A stretch of 64,000 nucleotides of DNA, taken from assembly GCA_035578155.1 (NCBI GenBank), contig JAPWDM010000022.1:3225076-3289075 (forward strand), read 5' to 3'. Below are positions 22,471-34,175 of the stretch, piece after piece. The notes below the pieces were generated by a model. That model was not told the origin of the DNA. It worked only from the letters and a program-made list of their open reading frames with translations, and did no database searches. This DNA comes from Brachynemurus nebulosus (Eukaryota > Arthropoda > Insecta > Neuroptera > Myrmeleontidae). The position numbers were made by a program, and so were the translations under genes. Every line of letters begins with the position of its first letter. Position 1 is the stretch's first letter.

Positions 22471-24329
22471 TTTATGATAAATAATATATTCCACCAAAAG
22501 CTATGAAAAATTTGAGCCACTGAATCTTAGTCTTCGGTCTTAATAAAAAGAATAATTATAATAAGATGATTGACAGGACCATAGTACTTATAAATTTGTA
22601 ACAAAAATTTCTAGAACAATTTTATTTTAATGAACATCATTAAGTTAGAATAAAAAACAAAAGTAATTTTTCTCTTTTGAACAAAAAACACTTATGGATT
22701 CCCTTGCATTCATCTACGAAATTAAATGTAAGCAGGTACATACTATAAGATGGTATTCGAATGCATTCATTAGGTACTATATAATTGCTTTAGTGCAGCC
22801 TTATCCGATTTGAAAGTTTAATAATATAACTTTTGCGTCACATAAATTAAATCTGATTATGTTGGTGACAATTGCTATTATAAAGCTTGGATGTAAATGA
22901 CAGACTGATAATAGACGCAAGCGTGGCCTCCAACTATGATGAGTAAGTTTTGTTAGAGTAAAAATATACTTTTGTCTTTGATCGAAATTATTATTTAGCT
23001 GATTTTGGGTTAAAAAGAAAATTTTAAATAAGGGGATTTATTACGTTTTGCTTTTTTGCTATCTTCTACTCTGTCTTTTAGTAATCATTAAATTTGTGTT
23101 GACATATAACGTTGTTGTCATAAAACTTTTAGTTTTAATTTGATGTGATGTAAAACTTTATAATTAAAACAGCCACCTATCATCGAACATGTACATTTAT
23201 TACCTGAAAATTTTTAAATACTTGTTTTTATTTGCTCGTTAAATATCATTTCCCTAATATACAGCATTTTTTGGGATAGTCGTAAAATAAAAAATATGTT
23301 TGTAAAATTACTGCTCGTAACTCTTCAAATTTTTTAAGGATATAATATTCTTAAGTTTTTTTATTAACTTAATATGGTACTACATTGTTTCTTGTATTTC
23401 ATTTTGTAATAAACATTTTTAGATTATATGTATTCTTAACATCCAAGAAGCCGTTGCTTTAATGGATTTAAATGTCTGCTAGGGAAATGAAATTAAATAT
23501 TAGAAAGATCATGAAGTATTTATGTTTGTTCAGAATACAGAAATAATTTTTGATATGGTTATAAATTTGTAATTAAGAAAAAAGAAAACCATTCAGTTAC
23601 GATTTTTTGAATAAACTAAAAATAAAATAAATTCTTTTAGGAATAAACGTGGTAGTTTTGCTAAGTAAAATATTTGTTTTATTATTTACAAATATGGAAT
23701 AGCATAAAGTAATGCCCAAATCAGTGATTCTTTTTTTTTTTGTTTTTGATAAAGACCGGAAAGAGCTGAAAAATACAAGTTATATGCATTTTAATAGACG
23801 GGTAGTTATACAAACGAGGGAATTTTGGACGGCCCAACTTATTTTGTATACTAATATTTTGAAAAATACATTTTTTCTAGATGGAAACTGTAAACCATTA
23901 CTGCCTCTAACTGGTCACTTAAAATAACCCGGTTTCGAAATATGTATTTTTATAAAAAATAACACTTAAAATGTAAAATTCTCAGTCTCCTAGCATGTCA
24001 CCTCTCGAAAGTAAAACATAGCAGACTAAATAATTATTTTTTCTGAATGTATAAAAAAAATTTACATTGCAGTAGTAATCTATAATATTGGTACTTTTTT
24101 ATTGTAGATTGCAACACATAAATAAAATTCTAATTCAAAAGTAACGTCTATCTATGCAACACTGTTGCATGTTGTCGACTTCTTGGAGTTTCTTTAGCTG
24201 ATACCTAATGAACTGAATCGACCAAATGTATCGTTTCTTCCAGAAAGTTACCAAATTTGTTATAAATCTTGTTACAAAGTTTTTCTGATATCAGTAGTTT
24301 TAAAATCAATAATGTAAGTATACATAGCG
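22471..24329. other. no gene recognised
   Basis: AT-rich. Open frames such as 23712-23927 have no recognisable domain. No long repeat noticed. Confidence 0.5.
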
Positions 24330-24780
24330 TAAGGAATACAGGCGGCTGAGGTTTTACTGTGCATACTGAATACATGGTATAGCGGGGGTAACTTGAGATC
24401 TTGGAGTAATGGAGACACAGCAACTATCTCTATCATGAAATCTGCAGTGTGCATTTTTGTGTACCTTAGGCTCGTAGGTAGTCAGTGCCTCAGTGGCACT
24501 CACCCAGTGTAGGTCAGTCAAACAACAATGGATTTGATTGTTGTTAGCACTGCAGAACCCCCACACGCAGCGTTGTGGTATCACACATATGTATGCGAAG
24601 CAGGGTCACGTGACTGCCACCTTTTTTTCGATTACGCACACATACACAGTTTAGCGCGCCAATACAAAGTAAACACCGTGCACGTATATAACATATTTTC
24701 TATCTCTTACTGGATACACTTATTCCAGTAGTGGAGAGATACGTATTGTACCTCTGTCCTCTGTGCTTGAGATACTTGAT
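24330..24780. other. unassigned GC-richer island
   Basis: This segment is visibly richer in G and C than its surroundings and contains words such as GTGCCTCAGTGGCACTCACC (partly palindromic) and CACGTGACTGCC. Several short frames cross it on both strands (for example 24354-24584 minus and 24528-24731 plus), none with a known domain. It could be a 5' exon or promoter of an unrecognised gene, or an old transposon. I cannot decide. Confidence 0.3.
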
Positions 24781-25393
24781 GAAGATTTAGTATACAAAAT
24801 CGTATCTGTTTGATTTACAAGGAAAGGAATATATCGAGCCATTATCGCCGATTTATCGTAAGCGACACTTTTGTCGAAATTGAGATTTTTGTTCCAAGCA
24901 ACATTTTAAATTGTAATGGACCAAGCAGTGTTAAGGTTTTTCTCCAAAATTCGTTAATTAACGAGTTATAGGAACTGCTTAGTTTATCGTAAATACAACA
25001 CATTTTCACATTTTAGCGTCACTGACAAAATAACCATCTTTATCGTAAGGTTAATAAAATAATAGGAATAATACGCTCAGGCGTAATAAAATTAAGACAG
25101 CAGAAATATCGCAAGCGTAAATATTTAAAAAATCCTTCTCCTGTAAAATTTGATATTTGTCGGTTACGTTAAAATGGCGGTAATGGTCCGATATATGCGC
25201 AGGGCCGTGGAGAGAAATCAAGGGCTCGAGGGACAAACTATCCCGGGCTCCCGTCAAATAGTTAATTTACTACTGAGATCTAACATTCTGCCCTTTCCGG
25301 TAGAGTGGTGTAACGAGTTTAATTTGGTTATTGGTAATTTGGAATTTGATTAGAGGGAATGTCTTTAATGCTATCTCAAAACTTCCCAATAGT
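24781..25393. other. no gene; GC-rich repeat-end-like patch at 25200-25258
   Basis: The patch reads AGGGCCGTGGAGAGAAATC then GGCTCGAGGGAC and CCCGGGCTCCCGTC, unlike its AT-rich context. A related word in the opposite orientation occurs at 29330-29350. Probably transposon-derived. Confidence 0.3.
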
Positions 25394-25659
25394 TTAAGAG
25401 ATATTGCTATAATTCCAAAGTTCTTTTTCTTCTAATAACTTCATACTGGTAAGAATTAAGCTATTTTCATCTACAAACTCTAATATCAACTTTTTACGTA
25501 GAATTTGAATATTTTCTAAGAATTTTTCAGTAACTATCCATTTTCGAGGTATGACCCTAGCCTTTGTTTTTCTTACGGAACGTGAAGTAGATTTTGACAC
25601 AGTTAATGGAATTTTTTCTCCTCTTTCTATTGATATATAATATCGTATGTCTATCTTGA
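25394..25659 (-). CDS. hypothetical open frame, unknown
   Basis: A minus-strand frame open from about 25659 to TAA at 25394-25396, roughly 85 codons, with no ATG at its start. It encodes a basic stretch (SRSVRKTKARVIPRKWIVTE) and then a Leu/Glu-rich stretch (LILEFVDENSLILTSMKLLE). Composition is more protein-like than neighbouring chance frames. A possible acceptor (TTTTTCAAG) precedes it, so it could be an exon or a transposon gene remnant. I do not recognise it. Confidence 0.25.
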
Positions 25660-25700
25660 AAAATCATCTCGAAAATTGAAAAAAAATCTATTTTATTCTT

Positions 25701-26252
25701 AACTAGCTGTTACCCGCGGCTTCGCAAGCGAGAATTTCGTAATTTAGTAAAATTAATTCCATTTAGGTAGTTTGCTAAAATATTTTGCGCCTATTTTCCT
25801 ATCATAAGCTGATATGATCGGCTTTATTTATTCGTAAGCTCGCTCATCAATCCTCTTTAATTTTAGTTTCTCCCTTTGGCTAGTTATCTACGAACAAATG
25901 AAAATTTTCAAAAACTAATTAGTCATTTCTTCAAGCACATAACATAGACTAAAAATCTTAATTAAGCCTACTAAGAAGATGTCAACGAATTTGGTATAGC
26001 AGTAAAAAAGTATGTTGATTTAAAATATTCAAATATTTTATATTCTGAAAATACTTAATATTTTGTATATTCTAAATAAGTATCCTCCCTATTACTACTG
26101 GAAAATTTAAGTCCCTACTCCTACAACCCCCATAAGTCAGTTTGCATTATATTTGAACCTTTCCTTAAGTAACTGACCCATTGTTGGAGACGCTAGAAGT
26201 GCAGGCGTTGAAAATATAAAATTTAACCTCTCCCCCATTTTTTGCGTTTATT
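25701..26252 (+). repeat. dispersed repeat B, copy 2
   Basis: Begins AACTAGCTGTTACCCGCGG and matches 5584-6146 throughout, up to TTTGCGTTTATT. Sequence after 26252 differs from copy 1, where the LINE pile begins. It contains no long frame. The opening resembles a very widespread insect repeat start. Confidence 0.8.
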
Positions 26253-27513
26253 ATCTATTTTACGCATTCATTACAATATTAATTTTCAAAAAGTGATGAA
26301 ACATGTATTCATTAATTTATTTTTGACCTCCTTTGACTATGCCCTCCAGTTTCATTCGTGTAAAATTATCTTAACTGTGAGTAAGGCTACTTTAAATCAG
26401 TTATTCTGAAACAAATTGGATAGATTTAATTTCAAATCAATTCTTTAAAGTGCTTCGCTTCGCTCGCCAAACAGTTCAAAATTCTATAAAACGTTAATTC
26501 CATGTAATACTTCGCTCCGCTCGCCAAACGACTCGAAAGTAACCACTAACATATCTAATTATCTAATAGATGCCCATATTGATGGTTTTAAAATTAATTC
26601 AATTTTAGATCCTTTTCGGAATCCCAGAACGCTGGTGGACTTTTTAAAATTATGTTCAGTTCTTCCGTAATTAAATTTTACTGTTATCTATTACTACTTT
26701 CCAAAATGAAATTTTAGTTAAAAAGTTTTGAAGTTAACATTTTTAAATATTATTTTTATCGTAATCTAGGTAACCTTTTGTATCTCTTTCTTTTGTTTCC
26801 GTTTATTGTTAAATTAGTATTTTTGGTATATCAACTTTTGTCTTGAATATATCAACCCCTCTAAAGGATATTGTGATAATTTTGACTGAGAATGTTGTCG
26901 ATGTTGAGATGATGATGCGTCTAAGGAATAAATTTATAATGTTTCACTGAAATCTGTTCCGTGATTTTTGTGTCAGCTGTGCCCATAGAAAACCTAACTG
27001 ATAATTGTATTATATAAATTCTATGTATATTATATAAATTCTATATTCTATTCCAAAATATCAGTTTTAGATATTAGAATATCTTATAGTAATAGATAGA
27101 CTAGATTAATAGATAATTATGATAAAAAATACAGGTGATTCATTTGAAAAAAAAAAATATTTGAATAAACAAAACATTTTAAAAAAAATGCTTTATGTGA
27201 CCACCTTGTATCAAGTCAAAAAGCTTGAATGTCACAGTCATATAGAATATTAGTAACAATTTCCAGCGAATTCAAATTTGCTGTCAAAAACACTTCAAAT
27301 AACAAAAATGAATGTCAACATCCCGTATGACCGGAAATGGCTTAAAAATATTTTAATTAAAACCTGCATAATTGAAAACTTATTAAAACTAACCAAATTT
27401 TCAAAAATCTAATTTACTTAGAAGACCATAAACTTTTAATGAAAATTCTATTTGAATCATCCTGTACATAGCCTTAATAGATTTGAGCGCTACTTTATGG
27501 TATTTCATATTTA
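26253..27513. other. no gene recognised
   Basis: AT-rich. The word TTCGCTCGCCAAAC or TCCGCTCGCCAAAC occurs twice near 26456 and 26512 after short CTTCGCT-type words, suggesting a small local duplication. No coding segment. Confidence 0.45.
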
Positions 27514-27593
27514 TAAATAATAAACAAATACTTTACTTTGCAAAATACCACTTTTGTGGTATTTTTCAAAGTAAAGTATTTGTTTATTATTTA
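27514..27593. repeat. near-perfect 80-bp palindrome
   Basis: Arms of about 37 bases (from TAAATAATAAACAAATAC to GTATTTGTTTATTATTTA) with one mismatch around a five-base centre. Transcribed RNA would fold into a nearly perfect hairpin. Either a very small foldback element or an inverted duplication. Confidence 0.9.
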
Positions 27594-27954
27594 CTGTACA
27601 TAACCATTTGGGAGATTACATTAAAATGTTGCTAAGATTGATCGAGAGGTTAATATCTATATTTCCTGTAAATTTCAATAGCTTTAATAGCTTTTGAGTT
27701 AAATCGGTTCGTACAAACAGACAGACAAAAATTTTTTTAAAGTTATATTTGGTATACATATATGTCAAATTTTCTAACTCGAAAACGTACTAATACCTAA
27801 AAATTGGGAAATCACAGACAGACTTCTATGTTATTATAGGTGTTGACTAAGCAATAAATTTTTAATTAAGTATTAATTCTAATGTAAGATAATAATTTAC
27901 TATGAAATAATCGCGGAAAATATTTTCTTCGAGTTTTTCTATGATTACTTATTT
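27594..27954. other. no gene; common repeat word at 27685-27735
   Basis: AT-rich. Near 27690-27730 the phrase AGTTAAATCGGTTCGTACAA followed by ACAGACAGAC is typical of the ends of widespread insect repeats. No coding segment. Confidence 0.45.
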
Positions 27955-27989
27955 TTGAGGTACAACCCCTTACAACAAGTTTGTTTTCT

Positions 27990-28200
27990 TATAGAATGTA
28001 AAGTAAGCTTTGACATAATTAAATGGCTTTATTTTTTCTCCTTCTATCGATATAAGTGTATTTTGCACCATCGAAAAGAGGGGCAAAAATCACATAAAGA
28101 AAATTTTGATTTATTGTTCTATATAAATTGTTTCCGAGAAAAAATAATTTTTGTAATTGGAAATTCGGTATGCGCAGGATGCTGTGATAGGAGTATTTTT
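27990..28200 (+). repeat. modular repeat G, copy 1
   Basis: Contains the family landmarks in order: a CACCATCGAAAAGAGGGGCA word, TTCCGAGAAAAAATAATTTT, GGAAATTCGGTATGCGCAGG and ATGCTGTGATAGGAGTATT. Matching copies lie near 33440, 41730, 42190 (reverse), 44865 and, as the terminal word only, 49851 and 51170. A frame through it (27955-28308) resembles the frame in other copies (FREKIIFVIGNS versus FRKNIIFITGSS). Confidence 0.65.
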
Positions 28201-28628
28201 TTAAATTCGTTGTTATGTATTTATATTCTTAGAAATATACAGGCGTTGAAAATATATTTAATTGCGGAACTAGCACAGGATATTATCTTTTATCTTTTTA
28301 TTAAATGAAGGAAAATGGTAAGATAACTGAAATTAATTACTTTTTTCAAGAAGTCAAATAATTTTCCTATATGTAATAGCTTGTAATAAAATTTGTTACT
28401 AGATGTTTCGCTCAATGCCAGTTTACTCGTTACTAGCCGGCGAGTTTACAAACTGCTAGTAAACTCGCCCGGTGTGATCATGTTCACTAGCCAACTAGCA
28501 GATTGTAAAGAAACTGCGACAAAAGTTGAAAGCCGGGCAGTAGCCGTCAAGTATGACTCGCCACCCGCTGGCGTGTAGGCTTGTTAGCTAGTAAACTTGC
28601 CGTGTGTCATCATAGTTGCTAATGAACT
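28201..28628. other. short direct repeats at about 28453-28610
   Basis: GCTAGTAAACTCGCCCGGTG near 28454 and GCTAGTAAACTTGCCGTGTG near 28579 are related direct repeats about 125 bases apart, each followed by a TGATCATG/TCATCATA word, in a GC-richer patch. Related CTAGC words recur to 29250. Probably a transposon fragment; family unknown. Confidence 0.4.
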
Positions 28629-28696
28629 ATATTTTGTTTATTGTGTTTGGAATATGAATCTGTTCTGCAAAACAGAGAAGGAAATATGGTGTTCAT

Positions 28697-28771
<75 letters not shown>

Positions 28772-28786
28772 AAATATGGTGTTCAT

Positions 28787-28852
<66 letters not shown>

Positions 28853-28921
28853 ATGAACAACAAATTTCCTTCTCTGTTTTGCAGAACAGATTCATATTCC
28901 AAACACAATAAACAAAATATA
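28629..28921. repeat. large palindrome with (TA)n centre
   Basis: The left flank (28629-28700, containing CTGCAAAACAGAGAAGGAAA) and right flank (28849-28921) are reverse complements. Between them are two (TA)n runs (28701-28769 and 28791-28849) separated by a second copy of GAAATATGGTGTTCATAGGT. The arms share the word CTGCAAAACAGAG with hairpins at 40028-40152 and 57701-57715. Confidence 0.85.
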
Positions 28922-30512
28922 GCTGTGAGTACACCGGTAGTTGTTTCATAAAAAATAAATAAAATACTTCAGTTGTGATGTCGACGGATTTAGTTCGTGC
29001 AGAAGTTGTTATTTTAGCGCAAATTATCAAAAAGGGGGTAAAAAAAAAAGTAAAAATAAGTGATAGAAAAGTGTAGCTAAAACCATAGAAAAAAGACGCA
29101 AGAAATACGATATTGAAAATAAAAAATATCCACAATATTATCTACATCCTACTTTATTATTTAAGATTAGAATACCCAAAAAAATTCAACAAATAAAAGA
29201 ACAAACTAGACTGTATTTGCAATACGTGGTTTAAAACTCGTTAGCTAGTTGGCTTCACAACGAGTACCTTATTTTATCGTGACTTTTTTTTGTTAAGAAC
29301 AAATTAAGAGAAATGCTTCATTCCCAGGGCCAGCTATTTCTCTTCACGGCCTTCCCTCCCCCTATTTCAAAACTAACGACGAAAATTTTGTAGTCGTTAG
29401 TGCTCAAGTTGTAGCGTTAATGTTCAATTCATTCTGATGTTAGAGCCGAAAATTTTTAGGCAGGATTTTTAATGATTTTTAGTGAGTTGCGTAATTTTTA
29501 ATTAAGCAAAGTACTTATTCTCCATGCTGAAACATTTCAAATGTTCCGGACGTACGTGGCTTAGCATAATAATTAATAATTGCTGAATTCTTTTCAAAAA
29601 TTTCTGGAATACGAATGTCTTTGTTAACCATGTTTCTTTTTCGATTGTCTTAAAGCTGAATTTAAGAATCGAAAAAGTATTAAATGTCAATTTAACATTA
29701 TTTCGTGCTAATTGTAACTTTAATCATTGTATGGTCTGTAGGTCATAATATAACTGAAATTTGAATTTATTGACCCCTCTCCTCACACACAAATTTTCTG
29801 CGATAAAATCTGAACCAACAGTGCACCAGCGCTAAAATTCTAGCAATAAGCAGTACCAACGTACCACTAACGACTATAAAACTCTCTGAGTGGTAAAGAA
29901 GTCACTCTGTGACGTGGTAAAGAAGTTGAAGTGTATTTTTAATAATAGTGAAAATAATACAACCAAATGTAATCCAATCTTTTATATCTCTGGAAGCATT
30001 ATTACACTGAATTCTAATTTTTTTTATAACTAATCTCACACTAAGGTATCATTAGTATGAAAATCAAAATTTTTGCGGACTTTTAAGTAGGCTATTTTTT
30101 GGGCCACTCTTTATGTACAGTTTGAACACAGGAATGTTACCTCTTCATTTCGTTCAAACAGATTTACTATTAGTTTTCGTAGCTGTGGCAGAAAAAATTA
30201 CGATAAGGTACTCAGTTTTAATGACTTGGAAGAAGTTATTATAAAGTAAATTAGTTTCTAAAAAACTATTACTTCTTTCGAGTAACTCATTCCGTACGTT
30301 GCAGCTCAATATTCTCTTTATTCAAGTACAAGAAGTCATCGAATATTGTTCTTCATTAAGAGTATCCACTACATTTACACTAATTTTATAATTAAGAATT
30401 TCAGAACAAATTTTAACAATAAGCGTGGACTTTAGACGCCTTTTACTTTATTTTGTCTCAGTTTTATATTGTCGTGGCCACTTGGACTAGACGTTGCTAA
30501 TTTTACGTAGGT
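28922..30512. other. no gene recognised
   Basis: AT-rich. A GC-rich patch at 29325-29360 contains CTCTTCACGGCC, the complement of a word at 25201. Frames at 28851-29135 and 29502-29690 (minus) show no domain. Confidence 0.45.
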
Positions 30513-30720
30513 TCACCGAACATTAATGGTTGAGAATTGGCAGGGCTTGCTGTCACCAGGGCAGCGTTTATACTGGGCTCCGTCAGTTGATAATCGTGCC
30601 GAACTAGGATTCTGCTTCTGATTGGCGCGATGAGAAACTAAATTTCTTGATCCTGTTGATGTTGAGGATTTAGATGCTAACTTATTGACGGTGTAACGTT
30701 TAATAAATAATAAAATGGTT
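30513..30720 (-). CDS. hypothetical open frame, unknown
   Basis: A minus-strand frame rich in polar residues (SKSSTSTGSRNLVSHRANQK, then a CPGDSKPC motif) ending at TGA near 30513, within a GC-richer island. A possible splice donor (G|GTGAAC) overlaps the end. I recognise no domain. It may be an exon, an LTR or an old transposon piece; being coding at all is uncertain. Confidence 0.22.
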
Positions 30721-31877
30721 TTAATTTCAAAACTAATTATTTTATTCACAAATGAATTTAAATGAATGAATTTCACAATAGTGTTATTTAATTATATTAA
30801 GAAAAAGAATATTAATTTTAATTCGACTAAGTTTAATTTATTAATTTTGATTGAATTAACAAAATACAAAAAAATAAAGACAATGATATTAAGTTTCAAT
30901 TGTACATCCGTAGTTAGTGCAGCGCGAATTGAATTATGAAATTGGAGTCCGTCTTCATTTGAATCGGCGGTGGCTTTTATTTGTTGATACTACTTGCTCA
31001 GCAGTTGGACGGTGTGACGTCAGTGATCATACGATTGTTGAGTTTCGACAATATCTATAATGAACCGAAAATTTTTTCAGATCCGTTAAATCTTTTACGA
31101 ATCGGTACATAATGATTCGTTTTTGAAAATAATTAATGAAAACTTGTATATATGTTATCCATAGCCTTTTAAGAAAATAACGGAGAAAATTAATTCGAAT
31201 GAAACCATTTCACTTTTCATTTCATACGAATTGCGAATTTTCTATGTTACTTTGTATGTACACGAAATTATGTATAATATATGAAGGTTGCTATTTTGAA
31301 AATTATTTTATTTTGTATTATATGTATATTTAAAGAAATTTGCTAGTCGTTCAGTTACGTATTGAATCCAAAAACGACGACATAACGTTCCGACGTTTAT
31401 TTGTTTTAATTTTCCTGTGCAAATGTTTTTCATATTATAATACATAAATGTGACTTTTATTTATTGTATAATTTCAAAGTAAATGGAAATTGAAAGAGAC
31501 ATTTCGAAAAAAGAAAATGAAAAAGAAAATATTTCATGCCTACGTAGTAAATGTTGTTTTTTTCAAATATTATATGAGCAGTAATTGAAGATTGAATATT
31601 ATGTACGTTATGTACTTACCAATGTAAAAACGGATTAGACGTCATTATTTTTATTGTAATTTGATTCAAGCAAGAAAAAAAATTATTTTTTGACCTTAAA
31701 AGTACCTATATGAATTTTCAATACCATCAACTGATTTTTAATTTCTTTTGTATCTTTTGGTTCTGAATCAAGTGCTATGTTATGAAATTAGACTTATTAG
31801 GCCTATACGCTAAGAACGGGACGAGGCGAGAGTAGAGGCGCTATCCGTTTTCGGACCCGAAGAACACGATTCTGAAG

Positions 31878-31951
<74 letters not shown>

Positions 31952-31959
31952 TATATTCC
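30721..31959. repeat. AT-rich stretch with (TA)n at 31880-31945
   Basis: No gene seen. Includes a pure (TA)n tract of about 33 units at 31880-31945 that produces an artefactual Ile-Tyr reading frame. The remainder has no recognised element. Confidence 0.6.
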
Positions 31960-32800
31960 CGCTACCTTTTCACATGTGTAGGGGCCCCCACGGACCGTGG
32001 AGTTGAAATTTGGTAAGTGGAACTCATTTCCGATGCATAACAATACTATCAAAGTGGGGTCAAATTTTGGGCAAATTTTGGATCCGACCCCACCTTTAAG
32101 GGGTTGGTGGGGGGCAATAAAACAATAAAACTTTTCTAAACTGGTAGGAAATAACATTTCGGTCAATTTTCTACAACATATTCAAAATGCAGCTTCCCAG
32201 TGTGATTTGGAGGGAGTAGAGGGGGAAAAAAGTTTTTTGGCTGGATCTAACACGCCCACAGCCCCCCAGAATTGACTTAGAGGGTTGAAATTTGGTATGT
32301 TGATAGAGTTCGTATCTAGGGTCTGCTTTTTGGTGGTTTTAATATTTTACCCCCACCCCCGCTATTTTCGAAGATTGTACCACTCGTACAGGTCACCCAA
32401 ATAAACTAAGAGGGTTGAAATTTTGTATTCGGATTGAGTTGGTATCAAGGGGGTGCCTTTTGGGGGTCTCAACTTTTAATCCTTACCCCCACCATTTTTA
32501 TACTAAAAAAACATAATTTTTCTTGTTTTTTGGCAGTTTTGCTCGGGTCGAAATCTCCCCAAATAAACCTAGAGGGCTAAAATTTTTTGTGTAGGTTAAG
32601 TTAATAGTCAGCCACTGCTTTTTGGAGGTTTCAACTTTTAACCCTTACACTCACTATTTTTACGCCAATATTATAACACGTCTAGAGACTCTCTAAGGAA
32701 ACCTAGAGGGCTGAAATTTTGTACGTGTATTGAGTTAGTATCTAGTTAGTGCCTTTTAGGGATTCCACGTTACTTTTCTACCCACTTCTCCCATTTTTAC
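31960..32800 (+). repeat. degenerate tandem repeat, unit about 130-160 bp
   Basis: The phrase AGAGGGTTGAAATTTGGTAT, variably mutated, recurs near 32279, 32408, 32570 and 32707, with a related GTGGAGTTGAAATTTGGTAA near 31998. Each is followed by a GTTGGTATC-like word, then a G- or C-rich TTTTGGGGGTCTCAAC-like segment and a CCCCCACC-like stretch. Units have diverged and vary in length. No continuous reading frame. Confidence 0.75.
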
Positions 32801-33439
32801 ATCGGAATTCAATGGTACTGTTAAATGTTTTTAAATTGCTTTATTTACATACTGATACAAGTAGCCGTATAGTAAATTTAAAAATTAAAAAAAAAATGAA
32901 CTTACTTTTTACCCGGTTTGCTTTAAGTTTTTGCATCGACCATTGCTATAAACGAAATAACAGAATTTTCTTTCCTTTTCTTATGAAAATATTATGTATA
33001 AAATAAATGTAATTTTGCTAAAAAAAAAAAGATGCAAAACACAGTGTATTTTCCGATGCTTTGAGATATACGGGATACCAAACGTACGTCCTTTATTAAT
33101 TTTATTAAAAAAAGCCGTTGTCAAGTTTAAAATTTCTTTTGAATATAAATTTATTTAAAAATACGTTTTATTTTTAAATTTTATGAAAAATTGTTTAATT
33201 TTACAAAATAAACGCTTTTAGAAATTATAATTGTAAGATTTATCTATTTAAAATGCTTTTATTTTAAAATTACTTTTTTAATCTTGTTTGAACTCTGGCA
33301 ACACTGTACACATTTTTGTGCAGTTGTTTGTTGTCATGTATTTGAATTCATTAGATAGGTGCTAATTCATTGTTAACCTTTAACGTTTTTATATGTATTT
33401 TGCAGTGATTTTCCAATTAAAAGAAGATTAAATGATTTT
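32801..33439. other. no gene recognised
   Basis: AT-rich, with A and T tracts. The frame at 32749-33006 has no recognisable domain. Confidence 0.5.
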
Positions 33440-33655
33440 TCAATTTTTCAAACTTTTAGTAAATTTCCGAATGGAAAATTCAGCTATTGCAGCCAATTCA
33501 AAAGTTTTTAGAATTTTTTTATTACAAAGAGCGGAAATAATTACATCAGATAGGTATGTCTTAAACCATTATCCTATATATGCCGGTTTTCGAAAAAAAG
33601 CAATTTTTACAACGGAAAATTCGCTGCGACAAGAGTATTTATTTTTTACAAAACC
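33440..33655 (+). repeat. modular repeat G, copy 2
   Basis: Begins at the shared hairpin end (AAATTTCCGAATGGAAAATT then CAGCTATTGCAGCC). It continues with CCATTATCCTATATATGCCGG and TTTTCGAAAAAAAGCAATTTT, and ends with a shortened ATTCGCTGCGACAAGAGTATT. The frame 33432-33659 reads MENSAIAANSKVFR...RYVLNHYPIYAGFRK, matching MKNSAITANAKDFR...RYLLNHYPMYAGFRK in the reverse copy at 42179-41949. Confidence 0.75.
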
Positions 33656-33997
33656 CTAAAAAGTACTTACCTGAAAAACGAAAATTATAGCAATTGAGAT
33701 CAAATTGTTAAAATTAAGCATGAATTTAATTAGTTTTTAAACACATCCCTTTGTGTGTAGTTACCGAAATTAAAATTGTTATTTTTTTACAACTAACATT
33801 GTCTAGTATAGTATTATTGACATTGTTAGATGATTACACTAAACCATTCAATATATATATAAACTGGATACCACCCTACAACCCACCGCCCACAATGCCC
33901 ACATGATGTCCGTTGATGTCATCATTATTTCCCTTATCTAATAATTAATTTATATATTATGGCTACATGTCTATATGTATGTGTATATATTACATAT
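33656..33997. other. no gene recognised
   Basis: AT-rich. No repeat noticed apart from a short (TA)n near 33851. Confidence 0.5.
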
Positions 33998-34175
33998 ATA
34001 CCCTGTTTCAAATACAATTGATAATGAGTCAAAGTTGAAAAATTTAATAATTCTTATATTCAAAACAAATCAATCTTCTATTCTTTTCTAAAAACAAACT
34101 GCAATTTTAAAATTTACGCAAACGGAAATTATTTAAATTCATAAGTGATGAAGCATGGTTAAATTTAAGTGAAAT
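33998..34175 (+). repeat. dispersed repeat H, copy 2
   Basis: Matches 21018-21274. One frame reads SDEAWLNLSEM at 34145-34177, similar to the SDEAWFHLSG-type phrase around the first catalytic Asp of mariner-family transposases. It may therefore be a worn mariner fragment. The match is short and the assignment weak. Confidence 0.5.

Noticed and set aside
25150..25353. Basic plus-strand frame near 25.2 kb as a gene
   Set aside because: It runs through a GC-rich repeat-end-like patch and shows no domain; likely chance.
28641..28856. Open frames made of Ile-Tyr repeats (also at 31810, 47573, 51460, 53603, 56744 and 56778)
   Set aside because: They are translations of (TA)n microsatellites and have no coding meaning.
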